64,000 nucleotides of DNA from an uncultured SAR86 cluster bacterium (GCA_902561325.1 CACEOL010000002.1:124001-188000); one strand, 5' to 3'. Shown: positions 40,388 through 50,941, counted from the first letter of the stretch. Notes: generated from the letters alone by a model not told the origin. Translations and numbers: made by a program.

Positions 40388-41048
40388 TTTATTGGAAGCA
40401 AGAAATTTATCTAAATTTTACAAAGAGGGCGATGAAGAAATTAAAGCAGTAAATAATATAGACTTTGTAATTAAAGAAAATGAAAAAATAGTCATTTATG
40501 GTAGATCCGGATCTGGAAAATCTACACTATTAAATTTATTGAGTGGATTGGATACATATTCTCATGGAGAAATTTCATACAAAAATTATAAGTATGACAA
40601 CCAGCATAAAAAGATAACTCAATTGAGAAAAGAGAGTATGGGTTTTGTCTATCAGTTTCATTATTTGCTTAAAGAATTTACTTCTGTTGAAAATGTAGCT
40701 CTAGGTTCGATGATCTTAGGAGAAAATAAAAAAAAATCTTTAAAAAAAGCTTCTGATATTTTAGATAAATTTGGCATGTCTGAACGATTGCATCATTTTC
40801 CTAATCAGCTTTCAGGAGGAGAAAAACAAAGAGTTGCAATGGCAAGGGCATTAATCAACAAACCTAATCTAATCTTTTTGGACGAGCCAACAGGAAATTT
40901 AGATAAAGATACATCCAAAGAAGTAATAAGTTATTTAGATGATTTAGCTGACGAGTTTAAATCTTCAATTATTGTTGCTACTCATGATCCTGAATTTAGA
41001 AATTTTAGCGATAAAATTCTTACCATGGATTCAGGCGTTTTCGTTTAA
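40380..41048 (+). CDS. lolD: Lipoprotein-releasing ABC transporter ATPase
   Basis: YGRSGSGKSTLLNLLSGLD, QLSGGEKQRVAMARALINKPNLIFLDEPTGNLD. Confidence 0.95.
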   Translation: MNNLLEARNLSKFYKEGDEEIKAVNNIDFVIKENEKIVIYGRSGSGKSTLLNLLSGLDTYSHGEISYKNYKYDNQHKKITQLRKESMGFVYQFHYLLKEFTSVENVALGSMILGENKKKSLKKASDILDKFGMSERLHHFPNQLSGGEKQRVAMARALINKPNLIFLDEPTGNLDKDTSKEVISYLDDLADEFKSSIIVATHDPEFRNFSDKILTMDSGVFV

Positions 41049-41060
41049 AATAAGCTTTCA

Positions 41061-43829
41061 ATGAAAATGAGCCCCTATTCAAGGATAATATCTTATGTCC
41101 TTCCAAATTTAGGATTCTTTCTTTTAAGTTCTCTGGGTTATTTTCTTTTTGCCATATCTCAAGTTGGGATTGCAGATTGGTTTAGACAAATTGTTGATTA
41201 CATTTCTCAACCAGATTTATCTTTAAACCTTTATTTGCCAGTTCTTTTATTGATTTTGGCACTTGGTAGAGGAATTGGTTATTTCATTGGAAATTTTTTT
41301 ATGGCAGTCGTCTCAACCAGGTTAGTTTTTGATTTAAGAAAAGACTTATTTAAGTCTTTAATTTATCTTCCTTCTAGTTTTTATGATTCTAATAATAGCG
41401 GTCATCTTCTTTCAAGAATTACCTTTAATGTTTCACAAATCAATGAAGCAGGAACAGCTGCAATAACAATTTTGGTAAGAGAAGGACTTATTGTTTTTGG
41501 TTTATTAGGCTATTTAATTTACCTAAATTGGCAATTAACAGCTTTATTATTTCTAGCATCGCCTTTTATTCTTTTGGTCGTCTCCATTGCAGGAAAAAGA
41601 ATGAAAAGAGTTAGTACAAGAATTCAAAACTCAATGGGAGATGTAACTCAAGTAAGCTCTGAATCAATTAATGCTAACAAAGAAGTTAAAATTTTTGGCC
41701 AGCAAAAGAGTGAGATTGATAAATTTAACTCTGTAAATTTAAATAATCGAATCCAAAATTTAAAACTGGAAACAACTAATTCTCTTCAGTCTCCAATTAT
41801 TCAAATTTTCTTAGCTATAGCTTTGGCAATTATTACATGGGTTGCATTGGATTCTTCTTTTTTTGAAAGAATGTCTCCAGGTACGTTTATTGCTTTTTTT
41901 GGTGCTGCTGCAATGCTGCCAAGACCAATCAGACAACTATCGATGACAAATTCAATGATTCAAAAAGGTCTTGCTGCTGCAGAAGTTATTTTTAATCAAA
42001 TGGATTTAAAATCCGAGATAGATGAAGGTACAAAAGAAATATCTGACATCAAAGGAAATATTTCTTTTGAAAATGTAAATTTTTCGTATAACGAAAACGA
42101 AAAAATTCTTGAGGACGTATCTTTTTCTATTTCAAAAGGCAATACTCTAGCAATTGTCGGTCAATCCGGTTCTGGAAAAAGCACAATAGTAAATCTAATA
42201 CCAAGATTTTATGAAATCTTAGAAGGAAGAATTGAAATAGATAGCCATAACATAAAAGAAATAAAACTTGATGAGCTTAGAAGCTTCATTTCAATAGTTA
42301 GCCAAAATACAGTTTTATTTAATGACTCTATTAAAAATAATATTAGTTATGCCATGCCCATGGCATCTGATGAAGACATTTTTGAGGCAGCAAAAAACGC
42401 AAATGCTCATGAGTTTATTGAGAGCCTTCCAAATGGATATGAAACAATAGTGGGTGATGATGGGACCTTGCTCTCGGGAGGTCAAAAACAAAGGATTGCA
42501 ATTGCTAGGGCATTATTAAAGGATGCACCAATAATAATTTTAGATGAAGCAACTTCAGCATTGGATTCAGAATCAGAAAATCAAATCCAACAGGCAATAG
42601 ATAACTTGAAAATTGGCAAGACAACTATTGTTATTGCTCACAGGCTTTCAACCGTGGAGAATGCTGAAAAAATTATTGTTTTAAAAGACGGCAAAATTGT
42701 AGAAAGTGGTACGCATGAAGATTTAATGAGTCTTGAAAAGGCATACTTTGAACTTTATAAGAATCAATTTAAAGATGATGCCGAACCCCTCAAGAAAAAG
42801 CTTCCAACTCTAAAATCTCAATTCGCTTTAACGGAGCATAAAACTAGCAACTTTATTGAAGAAGCTTGGTATGAAAATAAAAATTGGATAAAAATACTTA
42901 TTCCGTTTTCTTGGATTTATAGATTTTTATTTAAATTATTTCGAAAAAGAGACCTAGCTTCTGCATGGAAGCCTGAATTTAAGACAATAGTTATTGGCAA
43001 TCTAACAGTTGGAGGTACAGGAAAAACCCCACTAGTTATTTGGCTTGCTAATGAGCTCAAAAAAGAAGGTTTTCATCCAGGAATTGTATCAAGAGGATAC
43101 AAGAGTGCGGCTAACAAAAACCCTATATTGATATCACAGTCTTCCAATCCTAGTGAAGTTGGAGATGAACCATTAATTATTTTTAACAATACTAATTGTC
43201 CAGTAGTAGTAGGAACAAATAGAGTAAAAGCTGCAAAATTTTTAATACAAAACAGACACTGCAATGTTTTGATAAGCGATGATGGGCTTCAACATTTTAA
43301 ACTGGGAAGAGATATAGAAATTGCCATGATTGATGGGATGAGGAAATTTGGCAATAATCTTTTACTTCCTGCTGGACCCTTAAGAGAACCTATTAAAAAA
43401 TTAGATCAGGTAGATTTCGTTATCAATACAAATACTTTTTATTCAAAGGATGCCGAATCTAGAGATAATAATTTTTTGATGACTTACAAACCTATATCTT
43501 GGGTTAACTTATTTACACAAGAATCAATTGATGTAAACGATTGGAGCAAGGAAAGAATCGTTTATGGGATAGCAGGTATTGGAAATCCTAGTAGTTTCTT
43601 TTCTCTTTTAAGAAGTCTTGATTTTCAAGTAGTTGAAAAAGTTTTTCCGGATCATCATGAATTCATTGATACAGATTTCTTTGAGATGAATGATTTGCCT
43701 ATCGTAATGACAGAAAAAGATGCAATAAAGTGTAAGTTTTTAAAAAATCCTAATTGTTGGTATTTAAAAATTGAACCCATCATCAATGAAGATTTTAAAA
43801 CTGATTTATTTAAAAAAATAATAAATTGA
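41061..43829 (+). CDS. msbA-lpxK: MsbA lipid A flippase - LpxK tetraacyldisaccharide 4'-kinase fusion
   Basis: N-terminal ABC exporter (VGQSGSGKSTIVNL, LLSGGQKQRIAIARALL) then complete LpxK (WIKILIPFSWIYRFLF...KTIVIGNLTVGGTGKTPLVIWLANEL, VSRGY, ISDDGLQHFKLGRDIEIAMIDG). Confidence 0.93.
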   Translation: MKMSPYSRIISYVLPNLGFFLLSSLGYFLFAISQVGIADWFRQIVDYISQPDLSLNLYLPVLLLILALGRGIGYFIGNFFMAVVSTRLVFDLRKDLFKSLIYLPSSFYDSNNSGHLLSRITFNVSQINEAGTAAITILVREGLIVFGLLGYLIYLNWQLTALLFLASPFILLVVSIAGKRMKRVSTRIQNSMGDVTQVSSESINANKEVKIFGQQKSEIDKFNSVNLNNRIQNLKLETTNSLQSPIIQIFLAIALAIITWVALDSSFFERMSPGTFIAFFGAAAMLPRPIRQLSMTNSMIQKGLAAAEVIFNQMDLKSEIDEGTKEISDIKGNISFENVNFSYNENEKILEDVSFSISKGNTLAIVGQSGSGKSTIVNLIPRFYEILEGRIEIDSHNIKEIKLDELRSFISIVSQNTVLFNDSIKNNISYAMPMASDEDIFEAAKNANAHEFIESLPNGYETIVGDDGTLLSGGQKQRIAIARALLKDAPIIILDEATSALDSESENQIQQAIDNLKIGKTTIVIAHRLSTVENAEKIIVLKDGKIVESGTHEDLMSLEKAYFELYKNQFKDDAEPLKKKLPTLKSQFALTEHKTSNFIEEAWYENKNWIKILIPFSWIYRFLFKLFRKRDLASAWKPEFKTIVIGNLTVGGTGKTPLVIWLANELKKEGFHPGIVSRGYKSAANKNPILISQSSNPSEVGDEPLIIFNNTNCPVVVGTNRVKAAKFLIQNRHCNVLISDDGLQHFKLGRDIEIAMIDGMRKFGNNLLLPAGPLREPIKKLDQVDFVINTNTFYSKDAESRDNNFLMTYKPISWVNLFTQESIDVNDWSKERIVYGIAGIGNPSSFFSLLRSLDFQVVEKVFPDHHEFIDTDFFEMNDLPIVMTEKDAIKCKFLKNPNCWYLKIEPIINEDFKTDLFKKIIN

Positions 43830-44539
43830 AAAAAATCGTCGTAATTCCTGCAAGAATACAATCCGAAAGATTGCCTGAGAAGCCCTTGAGGTTAATTTTG
43901 AATAAGCCGATGATTAAATGGACTTTTGAAGCGGGATTAAAAACATCGGCAGATAAAATTTATGTAGCAACAGACTCAAAGAAAATTTATAACTTATTTT
44001 CAAAAGATAATGTAGTTATGACCTCTTCAAGTCATCATTCTGGTACAGATAGGGTGAATGAGGCTGTTTCAAAAATTGATTTACGTGATCATGATGTAAT
44101 CATTAATGTTCAGGGTGATGAACCTTTTATCAATCCAAAAGATATAAACAATCTTTTTGATTTAGTTTCTAAAGAAGAAATAACAATGGCAACTCTTTAC
44201 AGTGACCTAAAGTCTTTAGATGAATTAGAAGATTCAAATAAGGTAAAAATATTGGTTAATGATGGAATTGCATCAAACTTTTTTAGAGAAACATCCCTGG
44301 AGGATAATATATTCATTCATCAGGGAATTTATGCATTTAAATATAAGACTTTGAAAAGTTTTGTATCTTGGAGGCCAAGCGATAATGAAAAGAAATATAA
44401 ACTAGAACAGTTTAGAGCCCTAGATAATGGAATAACTATAAATGCAATCAAATCGGTATCTAAAATTCATTTGGGCGTAGACACAGAGGAAGATCTAAAA
44501 AAAGCTAATGAAATTGCAAAAGAAGATAGTTACAAATAA
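43826..44539 (+). CDS. kdsB: 3-deoxy-manno-octulosonate cytidylyltransferase (TTG start overlapping lpxK stop)
   Basis: VVIPARIQSERLPEKPL, INVQGDEPFI, HQGIYAFKYKTL. Confidence 0.94.
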   Translation: MKKIVVIPARIQSERLPEKPLRLILNKPMIKWTFEAGLKTSADKIYVATDSKKIYNLFSKDNVVMTSSSHHSGTDRVNEAVSKIDLRDHDVIINVQGDEPFINPKDINNLFDLVSKEEITMATLYSDLKSLDELEDSNKVKILVNDGIASNFFRETSLEDNIFIHQGIYAFKYKTLKSFVSWRPSDNEKKYKLEQFRALDNGITINAIKSVSKIHLGVDTEEDLKKANEIAKEDSYK

Positions 44540-45497
44540 AAATCTTAGGAAGTTTAATTCTCTACAAATAGCTATAAAGGCAAAATATTACATAGAGTGC
44601 AAAACAAATTCTGATTTGGAAATTGCTTTTCACTTCATAAGGAAAAATAAAATTAAATTCTTTATATTGGGGGAAGGGACTAATGTTGTTTTCACAAAAC
44701 CCTATGAAGGACTAATCATCAAAAATTTATTTAAAAAAGAAAAAAAGATATTTAAAAATAAAGTAAAAGTTTCCAGCGGTTATAACTGGGATAAGTTTGT
44801 TACATTTTGTATTAAAAACTCTCTTTATGGTTTAGAAAATCTATCAGGTATACCAGGAACGGTTGGAGCAGGTCCAATTCAAAATATTGGCGCTTACGGA
44901 GAAGAAATTTCTGATTACATAGAACATGTAGAAGTTTTTAACTTCAAGACAGGAAATATTGAAATGCTTAATAATATAAATTGTAATTTTGAATATAGAG
45001 ATTCATTTTTTAAAGAAAATAAACATTTATTCATTACAAATATCTTTTTTAAATTAAAAGATAAATTTGTTGCAAATAATTCATATCAAGATTTACAAGC
45101 TTATAGATTTAAGAAGGCCTCTGAACAAAGAGAAATGGTTTTAAAAATTCGTAACCAAAAATTAGAAAACCACCTAGCAAAGCCAAATGTAGGAAGTTTC
45201 TTTAAAAATCCATTAATCAAGAAGAAAGATTTAAAAATACTTCTTTCGCAAGAGGCTAATTTAAAATTTTATAAACATAACACATTAATAAAAGTTTCTG
45301 CCGCATGGCTTATTGAAAGATGCAACCTTAAAGGATTTCAATTAAATAAAGCACGAGTCTCAAAAAAACATTCTCTAGTGTTAATTAACGAAGATAAAAC
45401 CCCATATTCAATCTTAAAGCTAAAGAATAAAATAAAGGCTAAAGTTTTAAATAAATTCAATATTAGGTTGGAAGAAGAGCCTACAATAATTCAATGA
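44508..45497 (+). CDS. murB: UDP-N-acetylmuramate dehydrogenase
   Basis: ILGEGTNVVFT, NLSGIPGTVGAGPIQNIGAYGEEI, YRDSFFK, NVGSFFKNP. Confidence 0.94.
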   Translation: MKLQKKIVTNKNLRKFNSLQIAIKAKYYIECKTNSDLEIAFHFIRKNKIKFFILGEGTNVVFTKPYEGLIIKNLFKKEKKIFKNKVKVSSGYNWDKFVTFCIKNSLYGLENLSGIPGTVGAGPIQNIGAYGEEISDYIEHVEVFNFKTGNIEMLNNINCNFEYRDSFFKENKHLFITNIFFKLKDKFVANNSYQDLQAYRFKKASEQREMVLKIRNQKLENHLAKPNVGSFFKNPLIKKKDLKILLSQEANLKFYKHNTLIKVSAAWLIERCNLKGFQLNKARVSKKHSLVLINEDKTPYSILKLKNKIKAKVLNKFNIRLEEEPTIIQ

Positions 45498-46060
45498 CGA
45501 AAGAGATAAATACTAGTTCCTTGTTTCAGTCTATTTTGGAGGCTCAAAAAAATAATGAATTGCCGCCAGTGGAAAAATGGAACCCACCTCTTTGCGAAAA
45601 TGTTGATATGAAAATAGCAAGAGACGGAAAATGGTTTTTTAAGAACTCTCCAATAGGAAGAGAGAAAATGGTGAAACTTTTCAGTACCGTTATTAGATTT
45701 GATGATGATGGTTTTTATTATCTCGTAACTCCAGTCGAAAAAATTCAACTTAGAGTTGAAGACAAACCTTTTGTAATAAAGACGTTTAATAAGGAAATAA
45801 TAAATGGTAAAGAAGTTTTTTTATTTCAAACTAATGTAGATGATATTGTTACTTTAAGTAATGATAAGCCTCTGAGAGTTGAAATTAATGAAGACACTCA
45901 AGAGCCTTCTCCTTATATTTTAGTTAGAAAAAATCTTGAAGCGCTGATTAGCAGAAATGTTTTTTATCAATTAGTCGAGGAAGCAAAATTAAACTCCAAA
46001 ACTCAAGAGTTAGAAATTAATTCTGGTGGTGATGTTTTTTCTTTAGGCAAAGTCGTATAG
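45494..46060 (+). CDS. DUF1285-family protein
   Basis: PPVEKWNPPLCENVDMKIARDGKWFFKNSPIGREKMVKLFSTVIRFDDDGFYYLVTP. Confidence 0.85.
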   Translation: MTKEINTSSLFQSILEAQKNNELPPVEKWNPPLCENVDMKIARDGKWFFKNSPIGREKMVKLFSTVIRFDDDGFYYLVTPVEKIQLRVEDKPFVIKTFNKEIINGKEVFLFQTNVDDIVTLSNDKPLRVEINEDTQEPSPYILVRKNLEALISRNVFYQLVEEAKLNSKTQELEINSGGDVFSLGKVV

Positions 46061-46061
46061 A

Positions 46062-46364
46062 TTAAATATCTAATTTTTCTCCACATCTAATCATTTTTAA
46101 ACTAGCTGCTCCTCCCTCAAGTAAGGGCTCTAAGACATTAGCTAACCCTGTTTCCGCTCTCCAATTTGCATAGTTCGAATGATTATCCAATGATTCCCAA
46201 TCTTCTATCAAATAGATGGTATTTGTTGTTTTATCTTCATAAGTATCTATGGAAATACATCCTTCAAAAGCCCTAGTATCTACTAATGCTTCCTTAAGAG
46301 TATTTTTTAAATCTTCAAATTTTTCTTTTTTTGCTGGGAATTCAACGATAACTAAATTTTTCAT
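46062..46364 (-). CDS. Putative quinol monooxygenase (ABM domain)
   Basis: LVIVEFPAKKEKFEDLKNTLKEAL...TIYLIEDWESLDNHSNYANWRAETG. Confidence 0.8.
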   Translation of the reverse strand: MKNLVIVEFPAKKEKFEDLKNTLKEALVDTRAFEGCISIDTYEDKTTNTIYLIEDWESLDNHSNYANWRAETGLANVLEPLLEGGAASLKMIRCGEKLDI

Positions 46365-46418
46365 ATTTTTTTTAACTATATTAATATCAAAGACTATTTA
46401 ACTACATAAGGAGAAAAA

Positions 46419-46796
46419 ATGAAAAAACTAATTTTTGTTGTAATGTTAGGATTATCATCAATTGGCTTTAGCGGCCCTATTGTTGAAATTTATGAATGCC
46501 AAATCAATAAGGGTAAAACTTTAGAAGATTTATCGAATATGATGGATACATTTTCTACATATTTAAAGAAAGCTGGGTTATCAAGTTCCTACAAAGCTCA
46601 TGCAGGCTTTCAACAAATTCCTATCAAACCAGGTTCTGTAAATTGGATAGGAATTTCACCTACAGCGGAAGATTATGGTAAGGCCATAGAATGGTTTACT
46701 TCATCTAAAGATGGACAGGCTTTTGGAGAGTTATATCAATCTGTCTATACATGCCAAGAATCTTTTATGACCTTTATTACAACTTCTTCAAAATAA
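46419..46796 (+). CDS. Secreted small protein of unknown function
   Basis: Signal peptide MKKLIFVVMLGLSSIGFSG; AAGGAGAAAAAATG Shine-Dalgarno. Confidence 0.65.
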   Translation: MKKLIFVVMLGLSSIGFSGPIVEIYECQINKGKTLEDLSNMMDTFSTYLKKAGLSSSYKAHAGFQQIPIKPGSVNWIGISPTAEDYGKAIEWFTSSKDGQAFGELYQSVYTCQESFMTFITTSSK

Positions 46797-46830
46797 ATTT
46801 AATGTAAAAGGCTGATTTAAAATTGGCCTT

Positions 46831-48501
46831 TTACATATTTGGATAATTAGGTCCGCCCATACCTTCAGGAGTAACCCAAACAATATTCTGACTTGGATCT
46901 TTAATATCACAAGTTTTGCAATGCACGCAATTCTGAGCATTAATCTGAAATTTCTGTTCTCCATCTTTTTCAACAACTTCATATACTCCTGCGGGACAAT
47001 ATCTTTGAGCTGGTTCGTCATAATCAGGAAGATTTACGGAAATAGGGATAGAAGCATCTTTTAAAGTTAAATGACAAGGCTGATCTTCTTCATGATTGGT
47101 ATTAGAAAGAAACACAGAAGACAATTTATCAAAACTAACAACGCCATCTGGTTTTGGATAATCTATTTTCTTAGACTCAGAAGCTTTTTTTAAACACGCG
47201 TAATCAGGAGTAGGGTGATTTAAAGTAAATGGAAGTTTGCCTCTAAAGATAAATTGATCAATCGCAGCTAAGGCGACACCCAATAGTCCTTTGAAACCCC
47301 ATTTCAATCCATTGTGCAAAAAAGGTCCCCAGTTTCTAGCTTTATGCAATTCTTTGTTTACCCAAGAATTCGCAAATTTCTCTTCATATGAAATCAAATC
47401 TTCACCGAATGAATCTTTTAAAAGAGCTTCAAAAATAGTTTCGGCTGCAATCATTCCTGACTTCATTGCCGTATGAGTGCCTTTAATTTTTGGGAAATTA
47501 AGCGTACCAGCATTGTCTCCAACCAATAACCCTCCAGGAAAAGACATTTTTGGTCTTGATTGATAACCACCTTTAATTAGTGCTCTTGCTCCATAGGCAA
47601 CCCTTTTACCTTTTTCAAGAATCTTTTTAATATCTTTGTGTTGCTTCCATTGTTGGAATTCATCGAATGGACTTAAATGTGGATTTTCATAATCTAATGG
47701 AACTACGTAACCAAGATAGACTTGATTATTTTCCCCGTGATAAAAATAAGATCCTGAAATAGTTCCATTACTTGGCCAACCCATAGTATGCATTACAGTT
47801 CCTTCTTTATGATCTTCAGGAGAAATATCCCATATTTCTTTAAAACCTATTCCGTAATGCTGAGGATCTCTATTTTCATCTAGATTGTACTTTTTAATTA
47901 ACTGCTTACCTAAATGTCCTCTGCAACCCTCTGCGAATACAGTATATTTGCCTCTCAGTTCCATAGATGGTTGATAAGAAGGTTTCTTTTCACCATCTTT
48001 TGAAATTCCCATTTCACCAGTAAGAACTCCTTTTACGATATTCTCTTCAAAAATTACTTCGGCTGCGGTAAATCCAGGAAAAATTTCAACTCCTAGAGAC
48101 TCGGCCTGTGAGGCTAACCATCTTGTAAAATTAGCCAAACTCATGACGTAATTTCCATGATTGTTAAATGTTGGAATTAAAAAACTAGGAAATGGTATGT
48201 TGATAGAAGAATTTCCAGAAATCATGAATTTGACAACATCTTTGGTTGCAGGAGAATTTAAAGGAGCATCTTTTTCTTTCCAATCAGGAATTAGTTCATT
48301 TAATGCAGTGGGTTCGAATACATTTCCGGAAAGAATGTGAGCACCAATTTCAGAGCCTTTTTCAAGAACGCAAACAGAAACGTCTTTTCCTTCAGCGCTT
48401 GCTAATTGCTTAACTTTAATAGCTGAAGATAGTCCTGAAGGGCCTCCGCCAATAATGAGAACATCATATTCCATGACATCTCTTTCAACCTGTTCATTCA
48501 T
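46831..48501 (-). CDS. Electron transfer flavoprotein-ubiquinone oxidoreductase
   Basis: VLIIGGGPSGLSSAIKVKQLA, GAHILSGNVFEPTAL, NCVHCKTCDIKDPSQNIVWVTPEGMGGPNYPNM. Confidence 0.97.
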   Translation of the reverse strand: MNEQVERDVMEYDVLIIGGGPSGLSSAIKVKQLASAEGKDVSVCVLEKGSEIGAHILSGNVFEPTALNELIPDWKEKDAPLNSPATKDVVKFMISGNSSINIPFPSFLIPTFNNHGNYVMSLANFTRWLASQAESLGVEIFPGFTAAEVIFEENIVKGVLTGEMGISKDGEKKPSYQPSMELRGKYTVFAEGCRGHLGKQLIKKYNLDENRDPQHYGIGFKEIWDISPEDHKEGTVMHTMGWPSNGTISGSYFYHGENNQVYLGYVVPLDYENPHLSPFDEFQQWKQHKDIKKILEKGKRVAYGARALIKGGYQSRPKMSFPGGLLVGDNAGTLNFPKIKGTHTAMKSGMIAAETIFEALLKDSFGEDLISYEEKFANSWVNKELHKARNWGPFLHNGLKWGFKGLLGVALAAIDQFIFRGKLPFTLNHPTPDYACLKKASESKKIDYPKPDGVVSFDKLSSVFLSNTNHEEDQPCHLTLKDASIPISVNLPDYDEPAQRYCPAGVYEVVEKDGEQKFQINAQNCVHCKTCDIKDPSQNIVWVTPEGMGGPNYPNM

Positions 48502-48550
48502 AATTCATCTCTTTTGGGCTAATTATTAAGATATAACCCATTTTCCTTCG

Positions 48551-48581
48551 AGTATTTTAATACTTTGATGAAAAGTCATCA
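48551..48581. promoter_or_regulatory. Two stacked inverted repeats in the divergent ETF-QO / etfBA region
   Basis: AGTATT-tt-AATACT (48551-48564) and TGATGA-aaag-TCATCA (48566-48581), both perfect. Confidence 0.5.
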
Positions 48582-48636
48582 TCCTATAGAATATATGCTT
48601 CTTGAGTTATTCCACTAACCATTATAAAGGTAGTAT

Positions 48637-49389
48637 ATGAAAATTTTAGTACCAATAAAGAGAGTTGTAGATTACAACGTTAAAGTTAGGCCAAAAGCTG
48701 ACGAGTCGGGTGTAGACCTCAATAACGTAAAAATGGCTATTAATCCTTTCTGTGAAATTGCAGTTGAAGAAGCTGTAAGACTTAAAGAAGCTGGCTCAGC
48801 TACCGAAATAATTGCAGTTACTGTTGGAGCTGAAAATGCACAAGAACAACTTAGAACGGCACTTGCTTTGGGAGCAGATAGAGCCATTTTAGTTGAAACT
48901 GATTTGGAAGTTGAACCCTTAGGTATCTCAAAAGTTCTTAAGGCCGTCGTTGAAAAAGAATCCCCAAATCTAATTATTATGGGCAAGCAGGCCATTGATG
49001 GAGATAATAATCAAACAGGGCAAATGTTAGCCGCCTTAATGAATTATCCACAAGCAACTTTCGCTTCAGAGCTTAAAATTGAAGGAGAAAAGGCTGTCGT
49101 TACAAGAGAAGTAGATGGCGGTCTTCAAACTATTTCTATTAACTTACCTGCAGTGGTTACATCTGATTTAAGACTTAATGAACCAAGATATGCTTCTTTA
49201 CCAAATATAATGAAAGCAAAGCAAAAACCCTTAGATGTTATTAAATCTGACGATCTTGGAGTAGATTTAAATCCAAGAATTTCTACTTTGAAAGTTTCTC
49301 CTCCTCCAGAAAGAGAGGCGGGTATAATTGTCGAATCTGTCGACCAATTGGTTGAAAAATTAAAAAATGAAGCAAAGGTGATTTCATGA
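48637..49389 (+). CDS. etfB: Electron transfer flavoprotein beta subunit
   Basis: [42 protein letters not shown]. Confidence 0.97.
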   Translation: MKILVPIKRVVDYNVKVRPKADESGVDLNNVKMAINPFCEIAVEEAVRLKEAGSATEIIAVTVGAENAQEQLRTALALGADRAILVETDLEVEPLGISKVLKAVVEKESPNLIIMGKQAIDGDNNQTGQMLAALMNYPQATFASELKIEGEKAVVTREVDGGLQTISINLPAVVTSDLRLNEPRYASLPNIMKAKQKPLDVIKSDDLGVDLNPRISTLKVSPPPEREAGIIVESVDQLVEKLKNEAKVIS

Positions 49390-50315
49390 CAGCATTAGTA
49401 ATAGCAGAACACGATAACAAAGAGTTAAAAGTCTCAACACAAAACACAATAAGCGCAGCATCTAAGCTGGATAGCGATATTCATGTGCTAGTTGCTGGTT
49501 CAGATTGTAACTCAGTTGCTGAAGAAGCAGCTACGTGTGAAGGAGTTTCAAAAGTTTTGTATGTTGATTCAAAAGAGTATGAAAATTTTCTCGCAGAAAA
49601 TATCTCAAACCTAATCAAAAACATTAGCGATGATTATTCTTCGATTTTGGCTCCTGCAACTACTAATGGTAAAAATTATATGCCAAGGGTTGCTGCTCTT
49701 TTAGATGTTGCTCAAATTTCAGATATAAGTTCAGTTGAGTCAGAAGATACTTTTCAAAGACCAATTTATGCTGGAAATTGTATAGCTACTGTTCAATCAT
49801 CTGATGCAAAAAAAGTAATCACTGTCAGAACTACTGCATTCGATGCAGCCGCTAAAGATTCTAATAGTGCTGAAATTTTAAAATTAGAAGAGGTAAATGA
49901 TGCCGGTATATCTGAATTTATTAAAGAAGAATTAGCTAAATCAGACCGTCCAGAATTAACAGCTGCTGAGGTGGTTATCTCTGGTGGAAGAGGCATGCAA
50001 AATGGGGATAACTTCACTTTGCTTGAAGGTATAGCAGATAAATTGGGTGCAGCCATAGGAGCTTCAAGAGCAGCAGTTGACTCGGGATTTGTTCCTAACG
50101 ACTATCAAGTTGGTCAAACTGGAAAGATAGTAGCTCCTAATCTATACATTGCTGTAGGTATTTCAGGTGCAATTCAGCACTTAGCTGGAATGAAAGACAG
50201 TAAAGTTATTGTCGCAATTAACAAAGATGAAGATGCACCTATCTTTCAAGTTGCAGATTATGGATTAGTTGCAGACTTATTTACCGCTTTACCTGAAATG
50301 GAGTCAAAAATATAA
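49386..50315 (+). CDS. etfA: Electron transfer flavoprotein alpha subunit
   Basis: [60 protein letters not shown]. Confidence 0.97.
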   Translation: MTALVIAEHDNKELKVSTQNTISAASKLDSDIHVLVAGSDCNSVAEEAATCEGVSKVLYVDSKEYENFLAENISNLIKNISDDYSSILAPATTNGKNYMPRVAALLDVAQISDISSVESEDTFQRPIYAGNCIATVQSSDAKKVITVRTTAFDAAAKDSNSAEILKLEEVNDAGISEFIKEELAKSDRPELTAAEVVISGGRGMQNGDNFTLLEGIADKLGAAIGASRAAVDSGFVPNDYQVGQTGKIVAPNLYIAVGISGAIQHLAGMKDSKVIVAINKDEDAPIFQVADYGLVADLFTALPEMESKI

Positions 50316-50318
50316 AAT

Positions 50319-50903
50319 ATGTCTGTGGTTACAATCTCAGATTCTGCTGTAACTTACCTTCAAGACTTACTTAATAGTCAAGAAGAAGAAACAAACATTA
50401 AAATTTTTGTTTCTGACCCTGGAACCATGAGGGCCGAAACATGTATTGTTTATTGTAAAGTTGGCGAAGAAGAAGAAGATGATGTCTTGATGGAAGTTGG
50501 AGATCTTTCTGTTTATCTGGAAAATGAAAGCCTTCCCTTTTTAGAAGATTGCAAGGTTGATTATCATCCTGATAAATTTGGAGGACAACTTACAATCAGA
50601 GCTCCCAATGCAAAAGTACCGAGTTTGAAAGAAGATAGTTCCATTGAAGAAAAAATTAATTATTATTTATATAGCGAGATAAATCCTTCTCTTGCATCTC
50701 ATGGAGGTGAAGTGAGTCTTGTAGAGGTAATTGATTCAAGCAAAGCCGTTTTGAGATTTGGTGGCGGCTGTCAAGGTTGCGGCATGGTTGACCTTACTCT
50801 TAAAAATGGTGTTGAAAAGACTTTAAAAGATAACATTCCTGAGATAACAGAAATAGTTGACTCTACAGATCATTCTTTTAAAGATAATGCGTTTTACAAA
50901 TAA
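50319..50903 (+). CDS. nfuA: Fe-S biogenesis protein NfuA
   Basis: INPSLASHGGEVSLVEV...RFGGGCQGCGMVDLTLKNGVEKTL. Confidence 0.95.
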   Translation: MSVVTISDSAVTYLQDLLNSQEEETNIKIFVSDPGTMRAETCIVYCKVGEEEEDDVLMEVGDLSVYLENESLPFLEDCKVDYHPDKFGGQLTIRAPNAKVPSLKEDSSIEEKINYYLYSEINPSLASHGGEVSLVEVIDSSKAVLRFGGGCQGCGMVDLTLKNGVEKTLKDNIPEITEIVDSTDHSFKDNAFYK

Positions 50904-50941
50904 CGTCTAATTTTGACGTTTGTTTCCCTTATAATTTAGAG

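Noticed and set aside
44508-44539. 32-bp kdsB/murB overlap as a possible frameshift or sequencing error
   Set aside because: Both proteins appear complete with normal termini; long overlaps occur elsewhere in this compact window.
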